Positions 34,693-43,423 of a stretch of 64,000 bases of DNA are shown here, one piece after another (position 1 is the stretch's first letter; every line of letters starts with the position of its first letter). A program made the translations under genes and the position numbers. This DNA comes from Pseudoalteromonas luteoviolacea B = ATCC 29581 (lineage in GTDB: Bacteria > Pseudomonadota > Gammaproteobacteria > Enterobacterales > Alteromonadaceae), in NCBI GenBank assembly GCA_000333235.1, contig CAPN01000023.1, positions 124,001 through 188,000 on the forward strand, read 5' to 3'. The notes below the pieces were generated by a model. It did no database searches. It was given only the letters and a program-made list of their open reading frames with translations, and was not told where the DNA came from.

Positions 34693-34724
34693 TTCAGTAA
34701 ATCTTAAGCTTGGTTTAATAAAGT
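34693..34724 (+). promoter_or_regulatory. PmrA-like box and promoter of the LtaS-like gene
   Basis: TTCAGT (34693-34698) and TTAAGC (34704-34709), then 9 bases to TAAAGT (34719-34724). Same geometry as the other three boxes; the gene starts 32 bases later. Confidence 0.65.
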
Positions 34725-34755
34725 AGGCATCGTTTTAATATTCAAATTATTAGCG

Positions 34756-36726
34756 ATGCATACGACAATATACAGCCTTATTCGACCATTTCTTTTATTC
34801 ACTCTTTCCATCATGGTTTTTCTAACCCTGACCCGTTCAGGTTTAGCATTATGGCAAGTAGATAGATTTGAAGGCTTTGACAGTTTTGTAAAACTTATCG
34901 GCAGCGGGTTTCGTATAGACCTTAGCAGTGCGGCTTACTTGTGCGCAATCCCTGCATTATTACATCCTTGGATATCAAGAACACGATTTCATTTTCAGTG
35001 GTCATATTTACTAAAAGCATGGTTTTTTGTGTGCTTTATAGCGATTTTTTTTTTCGAATTAGCAACACCTGCTTTTATCAATGAATATGGTTTCAGACCA
35101 AACAGGTTATTTATTGAATATCTAGCATACCCAGATGAAGTGACAAAAATGCTGGTCAATGGTCATTTGGTTACATTATTGATAGTGTTTGCATTATTGC
35201 TATTACCTGTTAAGAAATTATGGCAGTTTTCTGATCGTTTAGTCTCAAATAAGGTAGACAAAGTTGGCTTTTCAGTAGCAAATAGACTGCTGGCCTGTTT
35301 GTTGCTGATTGTTGTGATTTCTTTATCTGCACGAGGGACATTAGGCCATAGACCAATCAATCCTGCATTAGTATACTTTTCAACTGACCCATTAGTTAAT
35401 TCCCTCACGTTAAATTCGACCTACAGTGTAGCTTATGCGCTTAATCAATTCGGTGATGAAAAAAATGCAGCCAAGCTATATGGCAAGATGGAAAATGATC
35501 GAGTTATTGAGCTAGTTCGTCAGGAGTCAAAACAACCTTTAGACAGCTTCAAAAACGATAACTTACCCACTTTAAGTAAACGTTCTCCGAGCTTTAAGGG
35601 ACGACCAAAAAACTTGGTAATAATCCTAGAAGAAAGCTTAGGTGCCCAATATGTATCATCTCTTGGTGGAATCCCACTCACACCTGAAATTGATAAATTA
35701 AATCAAGAAGGTTGGGCATTTAAACGATTGTACGCAACAGGCACTCGCTCCGTTAGAGGTATTGAAGCGGTTATAACGGGCTTTACACCAACGCCATCTA
35801 GGGCAGTTGTTAAGTTAGACAAATCGCAAAAGGACTTCTTTACTATTGCATCTCTGCTCAAAGAAAATGGTTATGAGACTCAATTCATTTATGGTGGAGA
35901 AAGTCATTTCGACAACATGAAAAGCTTCTTTCTAGGAAACGGCTTTACTGACATTGTTGACTTTAATGATATTGAAAACCCACAATTTGTAGGGTCTTGG
36001 GGGGCAAGCGATGGCGATTTGTTTAATCAGGCTGATATTGAATTAACTAAGTTGCATAACGAGGGAAAACCATTTTTTAGTTTCATATTTACGTCAAGTA
36101 ACCATGATCCATTTGAAATACCTGATGGTATTGTCACCCCGATCCAATACAACGACAAACAATTGAAGCAGTATGATGACAAAGAATTACTGCGCCATAA
36201 AGCCATACAATATGCTGACTATGCGTTAGGACAATTTATTGCAAAAGCAAAGATGCAAGCCTATTGGGAAAACACAATATTCCTCGTTGTTGCCGACCAT
36301 GATGCAAGAGCAATGGGTAAAGATCTTGTTCCCATTAATAATTTCCATATTCCGGGTGTGATCCTAAACTCAGGTAAAGAACCTACTCTAGATAAACGAA
36401 TAGTCAGTCAAATCGATTTAGCCCCAACTCTCTTGTCATTAATGGGTATAGAAAACATTTCACCAATGTTAGGTCAAGACCTTACAGTTCCAACTGCTTC
36501 TAACAGAGCAATGATGCAGTATGCAGAGAATTTCGCTTACATGGTTAATGATGAAGTGACCATCCTTCAGCCAAGTAAACCACCTTTGAACTTTCAATAT
36601 AATTATCAACACAACACACTATCACCAATAGATGTTAACCATGACACTTCAGAGATCGCATTAGCCCATGTATTGTGGGGAAGTTTGGCGTATAAAAATC
36701 ATTGGTATTCTCAGCAAGGGAAATAA
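34756..36726 (+). CDS. LTA synthase / OpgB-family sulfatase-fold transferase
   Basis: Inner-membrane enzyme of 656 residues. Five N-terminal helices (residues about 8-28, 50-68, 80-100, 130-150, 175-195) precede a periplasmic alkaline-phosphatase-fold domain: LVIILEESLGAQYVSSLGG (metal ligand E), YATGTRSVRGIEAVITGF (nucleophile T), FIYGGESHFDNM, SSNHDPFEIP and VVADHDARAMG. The family includes lipoteichoic acid synthase and the periplasmic-glucan phosphoglycerol transferase OpgB; in this Gram-negative context, phosphoglycerol transfer from a phospholipid to a glycan is the reasonable guess, again giving diacylglycerol for DgkA. Single-gene unit with its own PmrA-like box. The 215 bases that follow hold no clear gene. 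Confidence 0.85.
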   Translation: MHTTIYSLIRPFLLFTLSIMVFLTLTRSGLALWQVDRFEGFDSFVKLIGSGFRIDLSSAAYLCAIPALLHPWISRTRFHFQWSYLLKAWFFVCFIAIFFFELATPAFINEYGFRPNRLFIEYLAYPDEVTKMLVNGHLVTLLIVFALLLLPVKKLWQFSDRLVSNKVDKVGFSVANRLLACLLLIVVISLSARGTLGHRPINPALVYFSTDPLVNSLTLNSTYSVAYALNQFGDEKNAAKLYGKMENDRVIELVRQESKQPLDSFKNDNLPTLSKRSPSFKGRPKNLVIILEESLGAQYVSSLGGIPLTPEIDKLNQEGWAFKRLYATGTRSVRGIEAVITGFTPTPSRAVVKLDKSQKDFFTIASLLKENGYETQFIYGGESHFDNMKSFFLGNGFTDIVDFNDIENPQFVGSWGASDGDLFNQADIELTKLHNEGKPFFSFIFTSSNHDPFEIPDGIVTPIQYNDKQLKQYDDKELLRHKAIQYADYALGQFIAKAKMQAYWENTIFLVVADHDARAMGKDLVPINNFHIPGVILNSGKEPTLDKRIVSQIDLAPTLLSLMGIENISPMLGQDLTVPTASNRAMMQYAENFAYMVNDEVTILQPSKPPLNFQYNYQHNTLSPIDVNHDTSEIALAHVLWGSLAYKNHWYSQQGK

Positions 36727-36941
36727 CACTCAACGATAAGTTAAATGAAAAATGAGATGGTGAACGTCTGTAGTCGTAATTAGTTTTAAGACGTTAAATT
36801 TCAGTCGAAAGACCGAAAATGGCTGTGAGATCAACTGGTCGATGCAACTCTAAAAATCAAATCTGTCAGATCATGCCTGAACTAATTTACCTTAGTATTA
36901 GGGGACTTTCGATCATTTTTAAAAGAGAATGTGTTAACTAT

Positions 36942-37259
36942 TCAATGAAAAAATCCGTTTGGTGCCAAATTCAATTGGGTTATCTGCTCAGGACTGAAGC
37001 CGTGGCGAAGGAGTTCGAAGTCTTTTAATTGCACTTGAGCTATTTGGCCCTCGCCAATAACTTGATAAAAGCTACCGCTAGCAGTTTTGATTAGCTGATT
37101 GTGAGATGAGATTTTTACTATTTTGGATGTGCTAATGTAATCGTCTGTTGCGAATCGGTATGTCATGTCATCAACACAGATTCCCCATAAAACTTTCCCG
37201 ATGAATTCATCACCATCAAAAACAGAAACGATATGCCAGTCTTTAACGATTGTATTCAT
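36942..37259 (-). CDS. Conserved-looking hypothetical protein
   Basis: A 105-residue soluble protein that I do not recognise. It starts MNTIVKDWHIVSVFDGDEFIGKVLWGICVDD and contains beta-strand-rich, acidic stretches and a closing LLRHGFSPEQITQL segment; there is no signal or membrane helix. The predicted protein looks natural in composition, and AGGG lies about 13 bases upstream of the ATG, which is somewhat far. It stands alone, upstream of the dif-like site. Confidence 0.6.
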   Translation of the reverse strand: MNTIVKDWHIVSVFDGDEFIGKVLWGICVDDMTYRFATDDYISTSKIVKISSHNQLIKTASGSFYQVIGEGQIAQVQLKDFELLRHGFSPEQITQLNLAPNGFFH

Positions 37260-37586
37260 GACTTAAACCCTATAAGAATTTAAGGTGATCATAGAAAAAT
37301 TTTAATTAAAAACATAATGAAAGCGTGGATCTAATCCTGACTTTTTGCACTTTTACAATAAAAAACGTTAGCTTTTGATAATAAATTTCTTCATTGAAGC
37401 GAATCGTTGTCAGTAAATTATCTGATAAAAGTCTAAAAATATTACTTGCTAGTTTTCGTATTTTACAAAATTTTTAGTTGAAAACTGGCTTGTAGCCCTT
37501 ACACTGTATCATTCTCGCTCTTGACGGTATTCTCATTTTAAATGACGTTTTACAGATTCAGACTTGTAATAAGAGTCTGCACTACA

Positions 37587-37614
37587 ATTTAACATAACGT
37601 AATTTATAGGCCAT
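37587..37614 (-). other. Candidate dif site (XerCD) of the replicon
   Basis: On the minus strand the right arm TTATGTTAAAT is identical to the conserved XerD arm of gammaproteobacterial dif; a 6-base centre (ATTACG) separates it from a left arm ATGGCCTATAA that keeps only part of the XerC consensus. It lies in a 413-base non-coding gap. The XerD-arm 11-mer also occurs at 11065-11075 without a credible XerC arm, so chance must be considered. Confidence 0.42.
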
Positions 37615-37620
37615 CTAACA

Positions 37621-37662
37621 TTTGTTTGAAAGTTACAAGTCATTCTGTAACTTTCAAACAAA
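37621..37662 (-). terminator. 17-bp perfect inverted repeat after the DUF547 cluster
   Basis: TTTGTTTGAAAGTTACA and TGTAACTTTCAAACAAA with an 8-base loop, 10 bases downstream of the last DUF547 stop on the minus strand. It is a strong hairpin without a long T run, probably a transcript-end stabiliser or terminator. Confidence 0.55.
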
Positions 37663-37672
37663 TATTCTCTGT

Positions 37673-38767
37673 TTAGCTTTTAGTTAATTTAACAGACTCT
37701 ATGTCATCACCATAAAACCGACTCAACGGCGCCTTATTGGTGTTAATTTCTTTTAGTAATAGAATAACCTGTCTTGCATTCTCATGTTCTACATCCAAGG
37801 TGTCTAGTAAGCGATGCAACTCGTCATTGGTATTTTGGTCAACTTTATCACCTAGCTCCTTGCGCATATCAAGTGCTTCAAACATTGACCATGCTGTTAC
37901 ACCGAATTCGATTGGATTATTTTCAGTAAGTGCATTTTTAAGATCTTCATCAGCATATTCTAACCAATGTGTTACTAAATCTGATTTCATGCCATTAAAC
38001 AAATCAAGATGACTTTCATAATATTTAGATCCACTAACACGCCCCTGTGTATCAATAAACAGTCCGCGATTTGAATTTATAAATTCGTTAGCTAATTCGC
38101 TCAATTGAGCGTCAATATCGACTGAATTAAATGCCTTGGCGTTGATCTGTGGACTACCAAGATAGCCTTGAGGAAAACCGTAAATTACTTTTTTGTCTTC
38201 ACCAAAAAGTGGGTAGACGATCCGATATTGAATATCTTTAAGAGATACTGATTGACCTGCTACCTGAATAAACTTTTCTGACAAATAACCATCTTCATCT
38301 TGGGATTCATCTTCAAGCTTATAGCGAGGATATATACTAAGGGTCTTTTCGATCAGACCGATATTATAAAGATTTAACCAAAATACGAGCTGTTCTTTTT
38401 GATGTAACTGTGAGAAATCAATTTGTTCAGGAACAGATTGCAAACTCATTCTGATGTGTTTTGCTGCTTGTTCAATCACCGTGTCGTTAGCTGAGTGTAA
38501 TAGAACACGGTTTGCTTCGTTAGCAACGTGATTGTTTCTATGTTCCATTGATTTTCGACCAACTCGAAATTGTTTGCTTTTTCTTTGCCGATCAACTTGA
38601 CGTTTATTCTCGAAATTCTCAAGTACGATAACGTCATACAAGGCACTTAAATCGGTATAGGAGATTTGAAGATAGGAACTGTTATTATATTTTGAAAAGC
38701 CTTCGCTCAATTCTTTCGCATAACTTGGATAGGCTAAAAGACAGAGTAACAATGCAATTTTTTTCAT
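37673..38767 (-). CDS. DUF547 protein, paralogue 3
   Basis: Exported protein of 364 residues, third and most diverged of three tandem DUF547 paralogues. Signal peptide (KIALLLCLLAYPSYA). Family core: EQLVFWLNLYNIGLIEKTLSIYP, FIQVAGQSVSLKDIQYRIVYP, IYGFPQGYLGSPQINAKAF and LANEFINSNRGLFID. DUF547 proteins are periplasmic or secreted and of unknown function. It lies 60 bases after paralogue 2 in the same direction and probably belongs to the same transcript; a long hairpin follows its stop. Confidence 0.88.
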   Translation of the reverse strand: MKKIALLLCLLAYPSYAKELSEGFSKYNNSSYLQISYTDLSALYDVIVLENFENKRQVDRQRKSKQFRVGRKSMEHRNNHVANEANRVLLHSANDTVIEQAAKHIRMSLQSVPEQIDFSQLHQKEQLVFWLNLYNIGLIEKTLSIYPRYKLEDESQDEDGYLSEKFIQVAGQSVSLKDIQYRIVYPLFGEDKKVIYGFPQGYLGSPQINAKAFNSVDIDAQLSELANEFINSNRGLFIDTQGRVSGSKYYESHLDLFNGMKSDLVTHWLEYADEDLKNALTENNPIEFGVTAWSMFEALDMRKELGDKVDQNTNDELHRLLDTLDVEHENARQVILLLKEINTNKAPLSRFYGDDIESVKLTKS

Positions 38768-38827
38768 TATACTACTTCCTTAAGGCGGGCATAAATTTAC
38801 CCGCCTATATAAATTCAACGTTTTCTT

Positions 38828-40039
38828 TTATTGATTCTTTTTATCTTCGTCTACTTTATCCGCAAGATCTTTAATTTCAACCTTACCTTCTCTTACTTTA
38901 TATTTGCCTTTCATTTTGCTTAAATATTCAGCCATTTCAGGACTAAAACGACCAAAATTTACATAGCCATCTTGCATTTGACTAGACAAATATCCAAGGT
39001 TAGCAGCTTCACCACCGCCAAATTCTCCTTCACCAAAAGCCATAATATTTTTATCATCTTTATTCAATCCAACTACGGCGTTTAACAATGCGGCATTATT
39101 TGTTGAAATATTTCCTCCAAATTCCCTAAGGCTTCCATCGAGATCAGCCATTGACCAAGCTTCAATATCAAAATCAAGCTCTTCGGCAACAGTAAGAGGT
39201 CCCTTAATGTCGTACTTCGCATAATCCAGTAAATGCTTTCTTAGTTTTTCCATATCGTTATTGAACAGAGCCATATTCTGCTCATAAAACATAGAAACTT
39301 TTACCGAATCACCTCTGCCTGGTATAACCCCACGATTCGAATTAATAAATTCTCGTGCTAAGTAACCCAAAGATTTAAACACGTTTTCAGACGTGTATGC
39401 CATCGGATTAATACTTGGGCTGCCAATATTCCCTTGATAAAAGCCATACAGAACTACTGGGTTATTACCATGGTTTTTAAAAACAATATGGTTTTTAATG
39501 TCATTTAGTGAAATATTCTGCCCAGTTATTGTAATAAACTTCTCTTCGAAATAATTATCATCATCTAGTATTTCATCTTCAAGGTCATATTTAGGATAAT
39601 TTGCGACTAACTTTTCCAATGCACCTACCGTATATAAATTTAACCAATAGGCGAGCTGTTCATCTTTACCCAACTCTCTTAAATCAACCTGATCGGGCAG
39701 TGACTGCAGGTCAATCCGCATTCGCCCTATCAATGGTTCAAGTTCAGAATTTTTAACTTGTTTAAATAAGAATCGATTGGCCTCGTAAGCCGTTTTTCTT
39801 CCTCTGTTCGAGCGAAGTTTTGTACCGGTTCTATTACTTGAATTACTTAATTCCATAACCTTTCGGTCAGACATGCCGGTTTCAAGTACGGCCATAGAAA
39901 GTAATTGATTTACGTCGTCATAGTTTACAACGATTTTAGATTGTTCATTGTATTCGTTGAAATGCTCACCTAACTCTGGATTTGCTTGCGCTTTACCTAA
40001 CGCAAAAAGCAAACTTGCTGCTATTACGATTTTCTTCAT
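38828..40039 (-). CDS. DUF547 protein, paralogue 2
   Basis: Exported protein of 403 residues with signal peptide (KIVIAASLLFALGKAQA) and a DUF547 core: EQLAYWLNLYTVGALEKLVANYPKYDLEDE, FITITGQNISLNDIKNHIVF, VLYGFYQGNIGSPSINPMAY and LAREFINSNRGVIPG. It shares SDRKVMELSNSSNRTGTKLR near the N-terminus with paralogue 1 (SDRKSVRSRNTAIKTGTRFR). The C-terminus has a Lys/Glu-rich tail. It is 76 bases from paralogue 1, same strand. Confidence 0.9.
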   Translation of the reverse strand: MKKIVIAASLLFALGKAQANPELGEHFNEYNEQSKIVVNYDDVNQLLSMAVLETGMSDRKVMELSNSSNRTGTKLRSNRGRKTAYEANRFLFKQVKNSELEPLIGRMRIDLQSLPDQVDLRELGKDEQLAYWLNLYTVGALEKLVANYPKYDLEDEILDDDNYFEEKFITITGQNISLNDIKNHIVFKNHGNNPVVLYGFYQGNIGSPSINPMAYTSENVFKSLGYLAREFINSNRGVIPGRGDSVKVSMFYEQNMALFNNDMEKLRKHLLDYAKYDIKGPLTVAEELDFDIEAWSMADLDGSLREFGGNISTNNAALLNAVVGLNKDDKNIMAFGEGEFGGGEAANLGYLSSQMQDGYVNFGRFSPEMAEYLSKMKGKYKVREGKVEIKDLADKVDEDKKNQ

Positions 40040-40115
40040 TTCTCTATTCCTTCATAAAAATAAATCGTCTGAACGTAGTTCTTCGATTTTTACCTGTTGA
40101 CTATATTTTATCTAG

Positions 40116-41246
40116 TTACAATTTTTCTTCATATAATAGTGATTTTCTTTTTAAATATTTCCCTTTTATTTTATTATAATATTCAATCATTTCCGGTGAT
40201 ATTCTCATTAACCCAAGATTTTCAACATTAGATCGCCCTGAGAGGTTGATTGTTTCGCCATCATTTCTTGCTAAGCTACCAATTTGACGATGTGCAAGTA
40301 AAGGAACTAATTCTGCCGAACTGGTAATATATGCACCTCCACTGTAGCGATAATCTCCATCTAGATCGGTAACAGTCCAGTCTGCTAAATCGAACTTAAT
40401 CGCTTGAGCTGTCTTAACTGCGTATCGCACGTCTGGATTTGCAAACTCTGATAAATGGCTAAGTAATCTGGTTTCATCATCATCAAATACCATCATAACG
40501 GTAGTGTAATAGTTTGAGACCGATATTTTGTTAGCACGATGATAGATAACGCCTCTGTTTGAATTTATAAACTCGCGCGCAAGATAACCGAGCCGAGCAT
40601 AAACATTTTCTTTTGTAAAAGCAGAGCTAGTCAGCGATGGGCTTCCAACAATACCTTGATAGAAACCATAAATAACAACAGGGTTATCAAAATAAGGTAG
40701 AACTTTTCTATATTTTATGTCGTTTAACGAAATATTTATTCCTTCAACTTTTATAAACTTCCGATTTAGAAATGAATGCCTTTCTGTTAGTTCTTCCTTC
40801 AAGTCATGTTTAGGGTACATTTTAACTAACTGCTCTAGAATACCCACCGTATAAAGGTTTAACCAAAATGCGAGCTGTTCTTCTTCTTCTAGCAAGGCAA
40901 TATCAATAACTGTTGAAACGTGTTCGATACTAAGTCGAATATCAGCGATTAATCTTTCTAAATTCGCTTTCTTAGCCTCTTTAAATAGAAAACGATTCGC
41001 TTCCAGTCTAGACTTTTTATTTTTACTATAACGGAATCGCGTTCCGGTTTTTATCGCGGTATTTCGAGAGCGAACTGATTTTCTATCTGACAAACCAAGG
41101 TCAACCACTGTACTTTTTAGTAAGTGATCGACGTCTTGGTAATTTATTGATAGGTCACTGAGTGAATTTATATCATCTTGTGAAAAGCCTGGAAGACTTA
41201 CAAACGGCAGTAACGCGAATAATGTGCGCAAAAAGATTAGCCGCAT
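40116..41246 (-). CDS. DUF547 protein, paralogue 1
   Basis: Exported protein of 376 residues, first in a three-gene tandem array. Signal peptide (LRTLFALLPFVSLPGFS). DUF547 core: EQLAFWLNLYTVGILEQLVKMYPKHDLKEE, FIKVEGINISLNDIKYRKVLP, VIYGFYQGIVGSPSLTSSAF and LAREFINSNRGVIYH. The three copies differ in the tail but keep the same order of blocks, so they arose by local duplication. Biochemical role unknown. No neighbouring gene explains the need for three copies. Confidence 0.9.
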   Translation of the reverse strand: MRLIFLRTLFALLPFVSLPGFSQDDINSLSDLSINYQDVDHLLKSTVVDLGLSDRKSVRSRNTAIKTGTRFRYSKNKKSRLEANRFLFKEAKKANLERLIADIRLSIEHVSTVIDIALLEEEEQLAFWLNLYTVGILEQLVKMYPKHDLKEELTERHSFLNRKFIKVEGINISLNDIKYRKVLPYFDNPVVIYGFYQGIVGSPSLTSSAFTKENVYARLGYLAREFINSNRGVIYHRANKISVSNYYTTVMMVFDDDETRLLSHLSEFANPDVRYAVKTAQAIKFDLADWTVTDLDGDYRYSGGAYITSSAELVPLLAHRQIGSLARNDGETINLSGRSNVENLGLMRISPEMIEYYNKIKGKYLKRKSLLYEEKL

Positions 41247-41424
41247 TTTTGTCCTCCATCCTTGAAAATAACGAGCTAGAATGCTTTCTAGTCATCAATA
41301 TTTTATTCATGAAATACAAATATAGGATCGTGTGCACAAAATTGCAACAAGCAAAATTTAATATTTAAAGTCATAGACTTGCTACAGTATCAATACGTTG
41401 TAATGCAGCAAGCCTTAGTAAAAC

Positions 41425-41934
41425 TTAAGCTTTGAACCAATATTTATCAAACAGCTCAGGGTACGTTAACTTTAAAAATTTCTTATTATTTTTAAATTTC
41501 TTTCCACCTACTGGCGTAATCGCGACGTTAAAATGTACAAGTTCATCATTGAATTTTTCTTCATAAAGCAATCCAGGGACCAAGTCTAATTCGTCAATAT
41601 ACGGATAAGGAAGATTGTCCTTATGAGGAATTTCACATAACGAAGGCAATGAATCTGGTGCTGCTAAAAAGCGTTCAAATGTAGTTTGTCCACGACTAAG
41701 TAACCAGTTACAGAAATCAAGGAAGTCATATTCTGAATTGCAGCCGCATAATACATAGGCGGCTCCCCAATACTGCCAATCCCACAACCGCTTTATATGA
41801 CGACTATACAAATCATCAAAAACTCGAAGTTCAGATTGTTCTAGTTGTGACAGACGCTTTTTTAACACTTCACAGCTTTTCTCAGTTGGATGCTCATGAA
41901 GGGTAACTAATCGCCAAAATGTATCTAATTCCAT
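41425..41934 (-). CDS. DUF4240 domain protein
   Basis: Cytoplasmic protein of unknown function. The segment MELDTFWRLVTLHEHPTEKSCEVLKKRLSQLEQSEL, then FDDLYSRHIKRLWDWQYWGAAYVLCGCNSEYDFLDFCNWLLSRGQTTFERFL, is the DUF4240 pattern, a fold found in immunity-like and SUFU-neighbouring proteins. I chose the ATG at 41934 because the domain starts there; the frame is open to 42006, where GTG-ATG would add 24 residues without a clear ribosome site. It ends a minus-strand run, 127 bases after asd. Confidence 0.72.
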   Translation of the reverse strand: MELDTFWRLVTLHEHPTEKSCEVLKKRLSQLEQSELRVFDDLYSRHIKRLWDWQYWGAAYVLCGCNSEYDFLDFCNWLLSRGQTTFERFLAAPDSLPSLCEIPHKDNLPYPYIDELDLVPGLLYEEKFNDELVHFNVAITPVGGKKFKNNKKFLKLTYPELFDKYWFKA

Positions 41935-42061
41935 ATTTGAAAAACACTGATTAATTTGCTGATAGTCTATCACAGCAAAAAAAAGCGTGTTGCCTTTCGA
42001 CATCACGCTGTATTTTTCAGTAAACCTAACTACCTGTAGCTATCTTTTTGGCCGTTTTTTA

Positions 42062-43171
42062 TTACCCGGTAATAATTCTTAACATGCGGCGCAGCGGTTC
42101 AGCGGCTCCCCAAAGCAATTGATCACCTACGGTAAAGGCAGAAATATATTCAGGACCCATGGCTAATTTGCGAATGCGACCAATTGGGATTGACAACGTT
42201 CCTGTGACATTAACGGGCGTCAATTCACGTGCTGTGGTTTCTCGGTCATTAGGAATTACTTTTACCCACTCATTATGAGAAGCTAGTATAGATTCGATTT
42301 GTTCAACAGAGATATCTTGCTTCAATTTGATTGTTAATGCTTGAGAATGACAGCGCATCGCACCAATACGAACACAAAGACCATCTATCGGGATCTGATT
42401 TTTCGATGAACCTAATATTTTGTTTGCTTCAACTTGTGCTTTCCATTCTTCCTTACTTTGGCCTGATGGCATCGGAACATCGATCCATGGAATAAGACTA
42501 CCGGCGAGAGCCACGCCAAATTCATCCTTTGGAAGCGAGTCTGACTTTAGTTTTTCAGCGACGAGTTTATCAATTTCTAAAATAGCACTGTGTGGATTTT
42601 CAAGTTGCGTCTCCACTTCTGAATGAATAGCTCCCATTTGACTAATAAGTTCGCGCATATTCTTTGCGCCTGCCCCGCTGGCAGCTTGATACGTCATAGG
42701 ACTAACCCATTCGATTAAGTCCCGTTCAAAGAGTCCACCTAACGCTAGTAACATTAAAGAAACAGTGCAATTACCACCCACAAAGGTTTTAACACCTTGT
42801 TCGAGTCCTTGTTCAATCACATCTTTGTTTACAGGGTCGAGAACGATAATGCTGTCACTTTGCATTCTTAGTGCCGAGGCGGCATCAATCCAATAGCCAT
42901 GCCAGCCAGTTTCGCGCAATTTTGGATAAACTTCTTTTGTGTAATCACCACCTTGGCATGTAATGATAATATCCATCATGCGCAGCGCATCGACATCGAA
43001 TGCACTTTCGAGAGGTTTAGGCTCACCTGCAAAGTCAGGACCTAATTGCCCTGTTTGCGATGTGGTAAAGAAGGTGGCATCAATCTTAGAAAAATCACCC
43101 TCTTGCTGCATACGCTCCATGAGCACCGAACCAACCATACCACGCCAACCGACGAGTCCAACTTTATTCAT
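42062..43171 (-). CDS. asd: Aspartate-semialdehyde dehydrogenase
   Basis: NADPH-dependent reduction of aspartyl phosphate to the semialdehyde, feeding lysine/diaminopimelate, methionine and threonine synthesis. N-terminal nucleotide-binding [18 protein letters not shown], catalytic C135 ([13 protein letters not shown]), [15 protein letters not shown] and the C-terminal [14 protein letters not shown] are typical of the Gram-negative enzyme; length 369 is normal. It is a monocistronic or near-monocistronic gene with its promoter in the 250 bases before the terminator at 43311. Confidence 0.97.
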   Translation of the reverse strand: MNKVGLVGWRGMVGSVLMERMQQEGDFSKIDATFFTTSQTGQLGPDFAGEPKPLESAFDVDALRMMDIIITCQGGDYTKEVYPKLRETGWHGYWIDAASALRMQSDSIIVLDPVNKDVIEQGLEQGVKTFVGGNCTVSLMLLALGGLFERDLIEWVSPMTYQAASGAGAKNMRELISQMGAIHSEVETQLENPHSAILEIDKLVAEKLKSDSLPKDEFGVALAGSLIPWIDVPMPSGQSKEEWKAQVEANKILGSSKNQIPIDGLCVRIGAMRCHSQALTIKLKQDISVEQIESILASHNEWVKVIPNDRETTARELTPVNVTGTLSIPIGRIRKLAMGPEYISAFTVGDQLLWGAAEPLRRMLRIITG

Positions 43172-43310
43172 CTTTGATTACCTTAAATAGAAAATTAAAA
43201 CTAAAATCTATTGCGCGAGTTTTAATTGATAGGCGATAAACATAACACTGCTAAATCAATGACACTAGACGTATTCGTTATATATAAGTTTTTTTCAAGT
43301 CGACATTAAA

Positions 43311-43331
43311 AAACCCCGCAGAACGGGGTTT
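43311..43331 (-). terminator. Terminator after the TonB receptor gene
   Basis: AAACCCCG and CGGGGTTT around CAGAA; on the minus strand it is followed by a TTTTTT run. It lies 93 bases beyond the receptor stop and upstream of asd. Confidence 0.88.
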
Positions 43332-43423
43332 GGATACAACATGTAAAGGTTGTCCATAATTTAGCGGATGCTAAATCGAGAACACTGTGAGCTTAGCATA
43401 TTGGAAAAAGTACACCAACAACA

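Noticed and set aside
36819..37028. 69-codon plus-strand frame
   Set aside because: Overlaps the better-supported minus-strand gene 36942-37259 and has no ribosome site or recognisable features.
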